64,000 bases of DNA from Lysobacterales bacterium PRO7 (GCA_021404785.1 QWHH01000012.1:1-64000), one strand, 5' to 3'; positions 36,660-45,589 are shown, numbered from the stretch's first letter. Made by a program: numbers and translations. Notes: generated from the sequence alone by a model not told the origin.

Positions 36660-39062
36660 TCAATTGCGATGATCCTTGTTGTCGTCGTTCTTCTTGTGTT
36701 CCTGCGCATTGCCGCGCTGCACCGGTTCCGCCACGCGTGCGTTTGGCTGGGCGTTGCCCTGCGGCGCGCGGTACTCCTGCACGTTGCGTTGCGGTGCGCG
36801 ATATTCCTGCTGCGGTTGCTGGACCGGAGCACGGTATTCCTGCACGTTGCGCTGCGGTGCGCGATATTCCTGCTGCGGTTGCTGGACCGGAGCATGGTAT
36901 TCCTGCACGTTGCGCTGCGGTGTGCGGTATTCCTGCTGCGGTTGCTGGGCCGGAGCATGGTACTCCTGCACGTTGCGCTGCGGTGCGCGGTATTCCTGTT
37001 GTGGAGCGCGGTTCTCCTGCACGTTGCGCTGCGGGGCCCGGTATTCAGGCTGCGCTTGCGCCGGCGCCACCGTGCGGTTGCCGAAATTGGTGGTCGCGCG
37101 TCCGTTGTCGCTGGCATTGCCGCGATCCTCGTTGGACGTTGGCTTGGTTGCCGGCACGGTGCGCTGGATTTCACGGTTCGGCACGGCACGCGCCGGTTGT
37201 GCGTCGCGCACGCCGGTTTCTTGCGGGTGGGCAAATCGCGACGAGTCCAGGTGCCGCGGTGCTTCGTTCACCGTCTGCGGTCGCACCGAACCGTCGCCCA
37301 GGCGCTGTGTACCTGGCGCAACGGGACGTACCGATCCGTCTCCCGCGCGCTGCAATACCTCACGCGTCGGATTCGGACGCACCGAACCATCTGCAGCACG
37401 CTGTGCGGCGGGCTGGTCAGGTGCTACCGACGCGCGCGCCGGCAAGGCCTTGGCGGGCGTGAAGGTCGGCGCGCCATGCTCAGTGACCACGCGCACATTC
37501 GGACGCGCGCCGATGGCGTGCGCCTCCGCGGCACCACCGGCGACGGCTCCCGCGGCAACCGCCGCGGTGCGCAGCTGGTGTTCGCTCAACGGCCGGCCCG
37601 GATTCTTGTCCAGCACGGCCTGGCGTTGCGCGAACGAGGCCACTCGCGGCGGCGGCTGGGTTGCCGCGACGATCGGACGATTGACCACGGTCGCCGCCGG
37701 TACTGCGCGTGCCGCGACGGCTGGCGCAAGGCTGGCGCGGGTCGGGGCGATCGCGGCGAAACCGGAGACGCGCGCGTTGGCGAAGGTTTCGCGATTGACG
37801 GCGATGGCCGCGCCGGCAACCGGACGCGAAGCGACGAACGCCGCCGCCGGCACCGCGGTCACCGCGCCGGCGATGTTGCGGTTGGCGTAGTTGATGCGCG
37901 TGTAATCGACGTTGCCGCGTGAATAGTTGCCGTAATAGTTGTTGATCACGGTATTGTTGATCACCGTGTTGGTCACGTTTACTCGCGTGAAATAATTGCG
38001 GCTGACGCGATACGGCGGGATGTAGACGTCGCGATAGCCAAGCGGGAACCAGCCGATCGGTCCGCCCACCGAGATGTTGACGCCGAATCCGCCGCGACCG
38101 CCGATGAAGGCGACCAGCGCAGGCGCATAGACCGGGCGCACCGCGACCGGACCCGGGCACCAGCCCCAGCGGTTGCCGATGTAGGCCCAGCGACCATAGT
38201 GGAACGGCGCAAAGCCCCACGGCGAATCATCGATCCAGGTCCAGCCGTAGGCGCCGACCCAGGCCCAGTGGCCGGAGTGGTACGGAGACCAGCCCACGGC
38301 GACCGACGTCGGATACCAGACGTTGCCGTACTCGGGCACGTCGTTCCACGAGCCGTAGTTGTCCAGGTCCTGGTAGCCGATCACGTCCTCGGACACATAG
38401 CGGCGCGAGGATGAATTGTCCCAGCGCGTGTCGCGTTCATGGCAGAAATCGTCGAACGCGTCGGTCCGCGGCAAGCCGTTGACCTGATAATCGCGCAATT
38501 GCGCGTCATGGAACGTCACCGACTGGCCTTCGTCGACGGCAAAGCGCGCGCCGCCTTCGCCATAAACATCGCCGCCGCCGCTGAGCACGGTGACGACGGT
38601 CGAACGGCCGTCGGGTTCCACATCGATGCGGAACACGCCGACGCGATTGACCACGAACGCAAGCGTGGGTGTGTCGATCTCGTAGCTCTGGCCGTCATAC
38701 AGGCGGCGCACGCGCAGGTTAAGCGTGCCTTGGGTCAATTCCATCTGCGCGACGTTGTCGGTGAGATTGAGGAAGTCGAAACTCGTGCTCTGGTCCATGC
38801 GCACGGCGGCGGCGCCGATTTCCAGCGACGCGCGCGAGCTGCGGTCGGTCCACAGCTTGTCGCCGGTGATCAGCGGACGATTCAATTGCGCCTGCACCCA
38901 GTCGTTTTCGCCGGCCGGTACGAAGCTGACATCGCCCTGCATGTAGGAAAGCCGGGCCACGCGGCCGGGCGGGTCGACCGGCGTGCCGTTGTCTTGCGCC
39001 AACACGGCGAAGGCAAGGCCGAGGCCGGCCAGTAGGACAGCGATTCGAGAGAGTCGGAACAT
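36660..39062 (-). CDS. FecR-domain (DUF6600-type) secreted protein with C-terminal repeats
   Basis: An 800-residue secreted protein with a signal peptide (1-22). A FecR-type domain (about 30-200, VARLSYMQGDVSF, DGQSYEIDTPTLAFVV, VTVLSGGGDVYGE) is followed by an aromatic-rich region (about 210-340; tryptophan, tyrosine and glycine in short motifs such as SPYHSGHWAWVGAYGW). Alanine- and arginine-rich linkers come next, and then 21-residue repeats (about 670-767). The tail is charged and lysine-rich. Architecture resembles DUF6600 proteins of Proteobacteria. Function unknown. It is not a sigma-factor regulator because no transmembrane helix precedes the FecR domain and no fecI gene is nearby. 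Confidence 0.8.
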   Translation of the reverse strand: MFRLSRIAVLLAGLGLAFAVLAQDNGTPVDPPGRVARLSYMQGDVSFVPAGENDWVQAQLNRPLITGDKLWTDRSSRASLEIGAAAVRMDQSTSFDFLNLTDNVAQMELTQGTLNLRVRRLYDGQSYEIDTPTLAFVVNRVGVFRIDVEPDGRSTVVTVLSGGGDVYGEGGARFAVDEGQSVTFHDAQLRDYQVNGLPRTDAFDDFCHERDTRWDNSSSRRYVSEDVIGYQDLDNYGSWNDVPEYGNVWYPTSVAVGWSPYHSGHWAWVGAYGWTWIDDSPWGFAPFHYGRWAYIGNRWGWCPGPVAVRPVYAPALVAFIGGRGGFGVNISVGGPIGWFPLGYRDVYIPPYRVSRNYFTRVNVTNTVINNTVINNYYGNYSRGNVDYTRINYANRNIAGAVTAVPAAAFVASRPVAGAAIAVNRETFANARVSGFAAIAPTRASLAPAVAARAVPAATVVNRPIVAATQPPPRVASFAQRQAVLDKNPGRPLSEHQLRTAAVAAGAVAGGAAEAHAIGARPNVRVVTEHGAPTFTPAKALPARASVAPDQPAAQRAADGSVRPNPTREVLQRAGDGSVRPVAPGTQRLGDGSVRPQTVNEAPRHLDSSRFAHPQETGVRDAQPARAVPNREIQRTVPATKPTSNEDRGNASDNGRATTNFGNRTVAPAQAQPEYRAPQRNVQENRAPQQEYRAPQRNVQEYHAPAQQPQQEYRTPQRNVQEYHAPVQQPQQEYRAPQRNVQEYRAPVQQPQQEYRAPQRNVQEYRAPQGNAQPNARVAEPVQRGNAQEHKKNDDNKDHRN
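36762..37050 (-). repeat. 63-bp tandem repeats coding a 21-residue unit
   Basis: The same TGCACGTTGC sequence recurs at 36778, 36841, 36904 and 36967, exactly 63 bases apart, and again at 37018. Each unit encodes a sequence like QEYRAPQRNVQEYRAPVQQP. The DNA copies are close to identical, which favours copy-number change by slippage or recombination. Confidence 0.9.
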
Positions 39063-39290
39063 GGCAGCGCTCCTTGGCGCGTCACGCGGTGGTTGAAAAA
39101 CTGCCGGCGAGTCCGGGTTGCCGAACGACCCCGCCGGATCCCTAACTTTACGCCACAAATCTTTGCGCGGTGAAGCTGAATGGCCGCCTTCCCCCGCGGC
39201 ATGCGTGCATGCTGCATTAGCCGCCATTCAGCCGGCGTGAACGGCGGCGCTTGCCCGATTCGGCCCTGCTTCGTACAGTAGCGTCCCGGC

Positions 39291-39364
39291 GCGGGTGTAG
39301 CTCAATGGCAGAGCTGTAGCTTCCCAAGCTACTGACGAGGGTTCGATTCCCTTCACCCGCTCCA
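39291..39364 (+). tRNA. tRNA-Gly (anticodon CCC)
   Basis: A complete cloverleaf: acceptor stem GCGGGTG/CACCCGC, D-arm GCTC...GAGC, anticodon stem GTAGC/GCTAC with loop TTCCCAA giving CCC, T-arm with GGTTCGATTCC, and encoded CCA. The sequence closely matches E. coli glyU. It reads GGG codons. It stands alone between the FecR-domain gene and the RimB-like gene. Confidence 0.97.
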
Positions 39365-39382
39365 ATCGTACGGACCCGCGTC

Positions 39383-39829
39383 ATGCAAGAACCGCTACTG
39401 ATCGGCTGGCGCGAATGGGTGTCCCTGCCGCAGCTCGGGCTGACGGCGATCAAGGCCAAGATCGATACCGGCGCGCGCTCGTCGTCCCTGCATGTAACCG
39501 CACTCGAAGCGTTCGAGCGCGATGGCCGCACCTGGTTGCGTTTTGCGGTCGCGCCACGGCGGCGCAGCGCGCGCACCGTGGCGTGCGAGGCGCCGGCACT
39601 GGAACGCCGCGCGGTGACGGATTCCGGCGGATGCACCACCCAGCGCTGGTTTATCCGCAGCACGATCGCACTTGGAGGTAATCGCTTCGACGCAGAGATC
39701 AACCTCAGCGATCGCGGCGGCATGCTGTTTCCGATGTTGCTCGGACGCACGGCCCTGCGCGGGCGCTTTCGCGTCGATCCGGACCTGTCGTGGGTGTGCG
39801 GGCGCCGCAAGCGGAGCGCCCGCGCATGA
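39383..39829 (+). CDS. RimB-like ATP-dependent zinc-protease family protein (retropepsin-like)
   Basis: A 148-residue protein of the RimB/DUF785 family. It has the aspartic-protease-like motif [12 protein letters not shown] near residues 26-37 (DTG), then RRAVTDSGG and GRTALRGRF. It is usually encoded next to RimK, as here, where the stop overlaps the rimK start by 4 bases. The pair is thought to add and trim glutamates on ribosomal protein S6. The start is the first ATG after tRNA-Gly, 19 bases away. Confidence 0.85.
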   Translation: MQEPLLIGWREWVSLPQLGLTAIKAKIDTGARSSSLHVTALEAFERDGRTWLRFAVAPRRRSARTVACEAPALERRAVTDSGGCTTQRWFIRSTIALGGNRFDAEINLSDRGGMLFPMLLGRTALRGRFRVDPDLSWVCGRRKRSARA

Positions 39830-40719
39830 AGATCGCCATCCTCTCGCGCAATGCCAAGTTGTACTCGACGGCGCGCCTGGTCGAGGCCGCGCGCGCGCGC
39901 GGGCACCGCGTGCGTGTGCTCGATCCGCTGCGCTGCTACATGCGCATTGCGCCTGGCGATTTCGCCGTGCACTACAAGGGCCGTGCGCTGGCCGGCTTCG
40001 ACGCGGTGATTCCGCGCGTCGGTGCCTCGATTACGTTTTATGGCACCGCAGTGCTGCGCCAGTTCGAGATGATGGGCGTCTACACGCCCAATTCATCGGA
40101 CGCGATCCTGCGCGCACGCGACAAGCTGCGCTGTTTGCAGTTGCTCGCGCGCGAAAACATCGGCCTGCCTACGACGGTGTTCGGCGACTACCCGGATGAC
40201 ACCGTCGACCTGCTGGCCATGCTCGGCGAACCGCCGCATGTCATCAAGCTCAACGAAGGCGCGCAAGGGCAGGGCGTGCTGCTCGCCGAGAAGCGATCGG
40301 CCTCGCAGGGTGTGATCGAGGCGTTTCGCGGGCTGTACGCGAATTTCCTCGTGCAGGAATTCATCCGCGAGGCACGCGGCGCGGACATCCGTTGCTTCGT
40401 CGTCGGCGGCAAGGTAATCGCGGCAATGCGCCGGCAGGCGCGCGCCGGGGAATTTCGTTCCAACCTGCATCGCGGCGGATCGGCGACGGCGGTGAAGCTC
40501 AGTCAGGCCGAAATCGATACCGCGCTGCGAGCGGCGCGCACGATGGGCCTGAACGTGGCTGGCGTCGATTTGCTGCGCTCGCGCCGCGGGCCGCTGGTGC
40601 TGGAGGTCAATTCCTCGCCCGGATTGGAAGGCATCGAGTCCGCCACCGGCGTCGACGTGGCCGGCGAGGTGGTCGAATACCTGGTGCGGCGCGTGCGCAA
40701 GCGCCGCGCGCGCGAATAG
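39826..40719 (+). CDS. rimK: ATP-grasp ligase RimK
   Basis: A 297-residue ATP-grasp enzyme that adds glutamate to the C-terminus of ribosomal protein S6 in E. coli. Motifs: N-terminal MKIAILSRN, then the ATP-binding core with [54 protein letters not shown] and the metal-binding [25 protein letters not shown] (read in parts). It overlaps the RimB-like gene (ATGA). The start at 39826 matches the family N-terminus; the frame is open 12 codons upstream. Confidence 0.93.
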   Translation: MKIAILSRNAKLYSTARLVEAARARGHRVRVLDPLRCYMRIAPGDFAVHYKGRALAGFDAVIPRVGASITFYGTAVLRQFEMMGVYTPNSSDAILRARDKLRCLQLLARENIGLPTTVFGDYPDDTVDLLAMLGEPPHVIKLNEGAQGQGVLLAEKRSASQGVIEAFRGLYANFLVQEFIREARGADIRCFVVGGKVIAAMRRQARAGEFRSNLHRGGSATAVKLSQAEIDTALRAARTMGLNVAGVDLLRSRRGPLVLEVNSSPGLEGIESATGVDVAGEVVEYLVRRVRKRRARE

Positions 40720-40805
40720 TACGAAAGTCATCGTTGACAGGGGCCGATTGGTGTGTCTACGATACTTGCCGTACATCTTGATCCCGAACCAAACAGGAGC
40801 CTGCA

Positions 40806-41297
40806 ATGAACCGTTTCGCCACATTTTCCGCCGCGCTGGCCCTGGTCTCGTGCGCCGCATGCATTCCCGCCGCGCTCGCCGCGCCGCCGGTCGCCAAACC
40901 GCTGGTGGCGCAGTCGCTGGATTCGTTCATGCGGGACCAGGCGCGCATTCGCAAGGACATGCAGCCTGGCGGCCAGTACGGATACATTTCGAACCTCGAA
41001 AAAAATCGCGTGGAAGCGAGCCTGGCCCAGATGCAGAGCCTGCTGACCGCGAACAAGTCCAAGGCGGACATGCCCGAGTCCGACAAGGTTGCGTTGGTCA
41101 ATGCACAGGAAGAGATCAACGGCATTCTCGAACACAACGACAACAACCGCCTGGTTTGCGAGCACGTAGCGCCGGTCGGTTCGCACCGTCCGATCACCAC
41201 GTGCCATACCTACGCCGAGATCATGGAACAGCGCGAGCGTACCCAGCACGACATGCAGCGCATGCAGGCCACGCCACAATTCAAGTCTGGCGGCTGA
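40806..41297 (+). CDS. Periplasmic protein of unknown function
   Basis: A 163-residue protein with a signal peptide (1-25, ALA-AP). It has a helical, charged centre (MRDQARIRKDMQPGG, LAQMQSLLTAN) and two cysteines in the C-terminal part (RLVCEHV and TTCHTYAE), likely a disulfide. I do not recognise a domain. The conserved look of VGSHRPITTCHTYAEIMEQRER hints at a family found in Xanthomonadales. It is preceded by a GGAGC ribosome-binding sequence. It lies 64 bases before the BlaI-family gene and may be unrelated to it. Confidence 0.75.
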   Translation: MNRFATFSAALALVSCAACIPAALAAPPVAKPLVAQSLDSFMRDQARIRKDMQPGGQYGYISNLEKNRVEASLAQMQSLLTANKSKADMPESDKVALVNAQEEINGILEHNDNNRLVCEHVAPVGSHRPITTCHTYAEIMEQRERTQHDMQRMQATPQFKSGG

Positions 41298-41361
41298 TCC
41301 GGGCTTTCCCGCCTGCACGCCGCGAGCAGGGTGCAGGCGGATTTCGAGGGGGTAGTCCAAC

Positions 41362-41769
41362 ATGAGTCCGCGCCACGCTTCCGATTCGCATTGGCCCACG
41401 AGTGCCGAACTCGGCATCCTGCGCGTATTGTGGGATCGTGGCCCCTGCACCGTGCGCGAAGTGCACGATGCACTTTATGCGGACGACGGCGCCGGCTACA
41501 CCACCGCCCTCAAGCTCATGCAAGTCATGCATGCCAAGGGTCTGGTCGAGCGCGACGATTCGCAGCGCGCGCACGTGTATCGCGCCGCAATCAACAAGCA
41601 GCGCACGCAGAAGCGCTACCTCACCGACATGGCGCGCCGCCTGTTCAACGGCTCGACCCCGCAGATGGTGTTGCACGCGCTGGGCAACCATCCCGGCGCT
41701 TCGCGCGAGGAATTGGCGCAGATCCGCGCCTTGCTCAACAAGATCGAGGCGGAAGGGGGCAGGTCATGA
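41362..41769 (+). CDS. BlaI/MecI-family repressor
   Basis: A 135-residue winged-helix repressor. WPTSAELGILRVLWDRGPCTVREVHDAL is the helix-turn-helix, GAGYTTALKLMQVMHAKGLVERDD contains the recognition helix, and a C-terminal dimerisation helix has the site that a BlaR1-type protease cleaves in characterised pairs. It overlaps the following M56 gene by 4 bases. No beta-lactamase gene is nearby, so its target genes are unknown and probably include this operon. Confidence 0.92.
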   Translation: MSPRHASDSHWPTSAELGILRVLWDRGPCTVREVHDALYADDGAGYTTALKLMQVMHAKGLVERDDSQRAHVYRAAINKQRTQKRYLTDMARRLFNGSTPQMVLHALGNHPGASREELAQIRALLNKIEAEGGRS

Positions 41770-43343
41770 TCGCATCGATGAACTGGATGGCTGCGATCGA
41801 CGCGATCGGCACGGCATTGCTGCATTTCCTGTGGCAGGGCGCCGTGCTGGGCTTGTTGTACTTCGTGTTGCGGCCGCTGTGCACGACTGCGCACGCGCGT
41901 TATCGCCTGGGACTTTGCCTGATCGCTGCACTTGCGCTGTGCCCGCTGCTGACCCTGGCCTGGCTGTGGCCCGCCGCGGATTCGTCGGCAACATCCGTCA
42001 GTTTCGGGACCATCGCGGCGGTCGGCGCACAGGAATTGCCACGTTGGCAACTGCGTGCGTGCCTGCCGTGGCTGGTGGCGGTCTGGTTTGGCGGCATGCT
42101 GGTGATGGCGTCGCGTTCGCTGTGGCAATGGCGCAACCTGCAGCGCCTCGTACGCGATGCCGGCAGCGCAGGTGCGGTTTGGGAATCGCGAATGGCACAC
42201 CTGCGTGAACGCTTCGGAATCACCCGTCCGGTGCGCCTGCTGGCCAGTGCGCGCGTGCTCACGCCGATGCTGGTCGGCTGGATCAAGCCCGCGATCCTGC
42301 TTCCTGCGAGCCTGCTCAGCGGATTTCCACCGCAACAGGTGGAACTCATCATCGCCCATGAACTGGGCCACATCCGGCGCTGGGATTACCTCGTCAATCT
42401 GGCCCAGGTTGTCGTCGAAACCGTGCTGTTTTATCACCCGGTCGTGCACTGGATTTCACGCGACGTGCGTAATGCGCGCGAGGAATGTTGCGACGATCTA
42501 GTCCTGCAAGTGGCTTCGGGCAAGGCCCTGGCGTATGCGCGCGCGCTGGCCGGGCTCGAGGAATTGCGCCACGACCCGGGGTTCGCCGGTGCGGCGCTGG
42601 GCGCCGGTGGCGGCGAGCTGCTGGCGCGCATCCGCCGCATCGTCGGCGTCAACGCGATTGCGCAGCCGGCGCCGCGCAATGTCCTGGTGCCCATGGTGCT
42701 GGCGGCGGCAACCCTGGCATTCGGCACGTGGCGCGTGCAACAACACAATGCTGATTTCGCGCTTGTACTCGATGCCTTGCCGGCGCGCTCACTTGCCGTG
42801 ATCAGTGGTAATCCGCAATTGATTGCTGTGCCGGAATTCACCGTACCGCTGCCTGCTACGCACATCGCGCCGTTGGCGCTCGCCAGCGTGGCACAAGCGG
42901 ATGTGCAGAATTCCGTACGCATCGATCCGGTGCACACCGCACTCACCGCTGTCGCCGTGGAACGCGTACGCGATCTGGCGCCGGAACCGGTGCACCCGGT
43001 TTTCGCGTCGCCGCCGATTTCCGCGCCAGTCACCGAAATCGCGCCGTCACAAGTCGTGCAACCGGTGTATCCGCAACGCGCGATGCTCGGCGGCATCCAG
43101 GGCAATGTGGAGTTGTCCTATCGCATCGGCGCTGACGGCGCGGTGACCCAGATACGCGTGCTGCATGCCCGCCCCGCCGGCTTGTTCGAGGACGCGGCCA
43201 GGACGGCGCTCGGCGCCTGGCGTTTCCCGGCAGCGGCCGCGGGGCAGCAGCGTACCCAGAATTTCGCCTTTGCCTTGCGCGGCAAGGACGACAAGTGCCA
43301 ATCGCCGACCGGAACCCTGATCTGCCGTCACCCCGGGGATTGA
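41766..43343 (+). CDS. M56-family (BlaR1-type) metallopeptidase with TonB C-terminal domain
   Basis: A 525-residue membrane protein with about four transmembrane segments in the first 330 residues. The zinc-peptidase motif HELGH is at 198-202, followed by IRRWDYLVN and REECCDDLVL. The last 90 residues are a TonB-like C-terminal domain (QPVYPQRAMLGGIQGNVELSYRIGADG in parts) instead of the penicillin-binding domain of BlaR1. In characterised pairs the peptidase inactivates the BlaI repressor. The fused TonB domain suggests sensing of or acting on the periplasm or outer membrane. The ATG at 41766 overlaps the BlaI stop. Confidence 0.88.
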   Translation: MIASMNWMAAIDAIGTALLHFLWQGAVLGLLYFVLRPLCTTAHARYRLGLCLIAALALCPLLTLAWLWPAADSSATSVSFGTIAAVGAQELPRWQLRACLPWLVAVWFGGMLVMASRSLWQWRNLQRLVRDAGSAGAVWESRMAHLRERFGITRPVRLLASARVLTPMLVGWIKPAILLPASLLSGFPPQQVELIIAHELGHIRRWDYLVNLAQVVVETVLFYHPVVHWISRDVRNAREECCDDLVLQVASGKALAYARALAGLEELRHDPGFAGAALGAGGGELLARIRRIVGVNAIAQPAPRNVLVPMVLAAATLAFGTWRVQQHNADFALVLDALPARSLAVISGNPQLIAVPEFTVPLPATHIAPLALASVAQADVQNSVRIDPVHTALTAVAVERVRDLAPEPVHPVFASPPISAPVTEIAPSQVVQPVYPQRAMLGGIQGNVELSYRIGADGAVTQIRVLHARPAGLFEDAARTALGAWRFPAAAAGQQRTQNFAFALRGKDDKCQSPTGTLICRHPGD

Positions 43344-43352
43344 ATCGGGCGA

Positions 43353-43390
43353 TTAACGAAAGTCCGCGCCGGATTTAACGCCGATTTAAT
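43353..43390 (+). promoter_or_regulatory. 11-bp direct repeats upstream of the two-component system
   Basis: TTAAC at 43353, TTAAC at 43375 and TTAAT at 43386 lie at multiples of 11 bases, with ATTTAA at 43373 and 43384. OmpR/PhoB-family regulators bind such direct repeats. TAGTAT at 43402-43407 is a plausible -10 box 12 bases downstream. Site and regulator are inferred. Confidence 0.45.
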
Positions 43391-43413
43391 CGCACCGCAC
43401 CTAGTATCGACCC

Positions 43414-43538
43414 CACTGTAGGCTGCTCGACACTCCTAAGGTCAGGTCAGGTGACAGGCAGATTACGGTAATCGGGGCAGTAGCTTTAGGCCCAAGGCAG
43501 GTGTGTTCCCCCAATGACACCTCCTTGGGCCTTTTTAT
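43414..43538 (+). ncRNA. Structured leader or small RNA upstream of the response regulator
   Basis: About 125 bases between a possible -10 (TAGTAT, 43402) and a very strong terminator. The segment has no open frame of note. It ends in a two-part stem and T-run before the response-regulator start at 43579. It could be a stand-alone small RNA or an attenuated leader of the two-component operon. No known RNA family was recognised. Confidence 0.45.
43488..43538 (+). terminator. Strong intrinsic terminator ahead of the response-regulator gene
   Basis: Long stem AGGCCCAAGG-(C)-AGGTGT paired with ACACCT-CCTTGGGCCT around a 12-base loop, followed by TTTTATT. It stops 41 bases before the ATG of the response regulator. 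This position is too close to serve only the upstream M56 gene, so conditional read-through is possible. Confidence 0.8.
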
Positions 43539-43578
43539 TGCCTGCGATTTCCCAATGCCAGAGTGTATGCTTGCATCC

Positions 43579-44265
43579 ATGCGAATTCTTGTCATCGAAG
43601 ACAACAGCGACATCGCCGCGAATATCGGCGACTACCTCGAAGAAAAAGGCCATGTGGTGGATTTCGCCGGCGACGGCGTGACCGGCCTGCATCTGGCCGT
43701 GGTGCACGAGTTCGACGCCATCGTACTCGACCTGACCTTGCCCGGCATGGATGGTCTGGAATTGTGCCGCAAGCTGCGTCAGGAAGCGCGCCGGCAAACA
43801 CCGGTGCTGATGCTCACCGCGCGCGACGCGCTGGAGCAAAAACTTACCGGCTTCGATTCCGGCGCCGACGATTACATGGTCAAGCCGTTTGCGCTGCAGG
43901 AACTCGAAGCGCGCCTGCAAGTGCTCGGGCGTCGCGGCAAGGGCGTGCAGAGCCGACTGCTGCAACTCGCCGATCTCACCTACAACCTCGACACGCTCGT
44001 GGTCACGCGCGCGGGCAAGTCGATCCAGCTCAATCCGATCGGGCTGAAGCTGCTGCAGCATCTGATGGAATCCAGTCCCTCCGTGGTCACGCGCCAGGAC
44101 CTGGAAACTCGCGTTTGGGGCGAGGAGCTTCCAGACAGCGACAGCCTGCGCGTGCATATCCACGGCCTGCGTGCGGCGATCGACAAGCCGTTCGGCAAGC
44201 CGCTGATCCAGACCCGCCACGGCATCGGCTATCGCATGGTCGATCCCGATGCCGCCGTAGCGTAA
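43579..44265 (+). CDS. OmpR-family response regulator
   Basis: A 228-residue regulator. The receiver domain (1-118) has the acidic pair in VIEDNS, phosphoacceptor Asp51 (IVLDLTLPGMDG), Thr in LMLTARD and Lys in MVKPF. A winged-helix DNA-binding domain follows (about 130-225; VVTRQDLETRVWGEELPDSDSLRVHIHGLRAAI in parts). The start at 43579 gives a standard N-terminus; the frame is open 26 codons upstream across the terminator. It pairs with the histidine kinase 10 bases downstream. The signal is unknown. Confidence 0.94.
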   Translation: MRILVIEDNSDIAANIGDYLEEKGHVVDFAGDGVTGLHLAVVHEFDAIVLDLTLPGMDGLELCRKLRQEARRQTPVLMLTARDALEQKLTGFDSGADDYMVKPFALQELEARLQVLGRRGKGVQSRLLQLADLTYNLDTLVVTRAGKSIQLNPIGLKLLQHLMESSPSVVTRQDLETRVWGEELPDSDSLRVHIHGLRAAIDKPFGKPLIQTRHGIGYRMVDPDAAVA

Positions 44266-44275
44266 GCTCCGGCGC

Positions 44276-45577
44276 ATGCCGAGAATCCATTACCGTCGGC
44301 GGCTGCGCAGCCGCATCATCATTTCGTTCGTGCTGTTCGGTTTCGCGCTGACGGCGCTGTTCGCGCTGAGCGCGATTTACCTGCGCGGTTATCTCGAGGA
44401 CAAGCTCATCGGCGGTACGCTGGAGCAGAATCTGCAAGGCTATGCCGATGCGTTCTACAAGGATCCGAATACGCCTGGCGTGCCGTTCGACAAGATCGTC
44501 GGCTATACGCTTGGCCCAGACAAGTTCGCTAACGTGCCTTTCGCGTGGCGCGACTTGGCCAATGGGGTATACGACCTGACTGAACCCGACGGCCGCGGTG
44601 GCCGCATCATCTACAAACTCGCTGTCCGCAAGGATCCCGGGCGCTGGTTCTTCCTCAAATACGACACGACGCAGGAACGCCACAGCCAGCGTTTGCTGGA
44701 AGGCGCGCTGTTTCTTTCCGTGCTGGCATTCCTCGTGGTTTCGCTGGTGCTCGGGTTCTGGCTTTCCGCGCGCGTGATGAGTCCGGTGACGGATCTCGCG
44801 CGGCGCGTGCAGGCGATGGGTCGCAGCGGCAAGTCCGAGGCGCTGGCGCCGCATTTCGCCACCGACGAGGTCGGCGCGCTCGCCGCTGCATTCGACGACT
44901 ATGCGCGCAAACTCACTGCGCTGGTAGAGCGCGACCGTGAATTCAACGCGGACGTCAGCCACGAATTGCGCACGCCGCTGGCGGTGATTGCCACCACGAC
45001 GGAACTGTTGCTCAACGCCGAGAACCTCACCGACAAGGTGCGCGAACGCTTGAAGCGCATCGAGCGCGCCTCGCGCCAGTCCGCGGAACTGACCAATGCG
45101 CTGCTGCTGCTCTCGCGCAGCGAACGCTCTGCGCCGGTCGATGGCGAAACCACGGATGTTGCGCAGGTCGTCGAGCAAGTCATCGACGTGTATCGCGCGC
45201 ACCTTGGCAAGAAGCCGGTCGAGGTCAGGATGGATCTGGAAAACACGGTCGAGGTTGTTGCGCCGGCGTCGGTCGTCGCGGTCGCGCTCGGCAATTTGAT
45301 CGGCAATGCGTTCAAGTACACCCAGGCCGGTGAAGTGGTGGTCACGGTCGGTTCGGGCAAGATCACGGTCGAGGACACCGGCCCGGGCATCAAGCCGGAG
45401 GATGCCGAGCGTTTGTTCGAGCGTGGCGTGCGCGGCGAAGGCGCCGGCGGCAAGGGTGCTGGCCTCGGGTTGGCGATCGTGCGCCGCCTGTGCGAACTCT
45501 ACGACTGGCGCGTGTCACTCGCGCCAAGGCCCCAGGGCGGAGCGGTCGCGACGCTGGATTTCCGCTTGCGCGCCTAA
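44276..45577 (+). CDS. Sensor histidine kinase
   Basis: A 433-residue kinase with two transmembrane helices (about 13-37 and 142-165). The periplasmic sensor domain between them is about 100 residues, followed by a HAMP domain (165-220). The HisKA phosphoacceptor is His229 in ADVSHELRTPLAV. The catalytic domain has N, G1 and G2 boxes (LGNLIGNAFKYT, VEDTGPGIK, GKGAGLGLAIV). It phosphorylates the preceding response regulator. The sensor domain resembles none that I can name, so the stimulus is unknown. Confidence 0.94.
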   Translation: MPRIHYRRRLRSRIIISFVLFGFALTALFALSAIYLRGYLEDKLIGGTLEQNLQGYADAFYKDPNTPGVPFDKIVGYTLGPDKFANVPFAWRDLANGVYDLTEPDGRGGRIIYKLAVRKDPGRWFFLKYDTTQERHSQRLLEGALFLSVLAFLVVSLVLGFWLSARVMSPVTDLARRVQAMGRSGKSEALAPHFATDEVGALAAAFDDYARKLTALVERDREFNADVSHELRTPLAVIATTTELLLNAENLTDKVRERLKRIERASRQSAELTNALLLLSRSERSAPVDGETTDVAQVVEQVIDVYRAHLGKKPVEVRMDLENTVEVVAPASVVAVALGNLIGNAFKYTQAGEVVVTVGSGKITVEDTGPGIKPEDAERLFERGVRGEGAGGKGAGLGLAIVRRLCELYDWRVSLAPRPQGGAVATLDFRLRA

Positions 45578-45589
45578 GCCGGATTTTCA

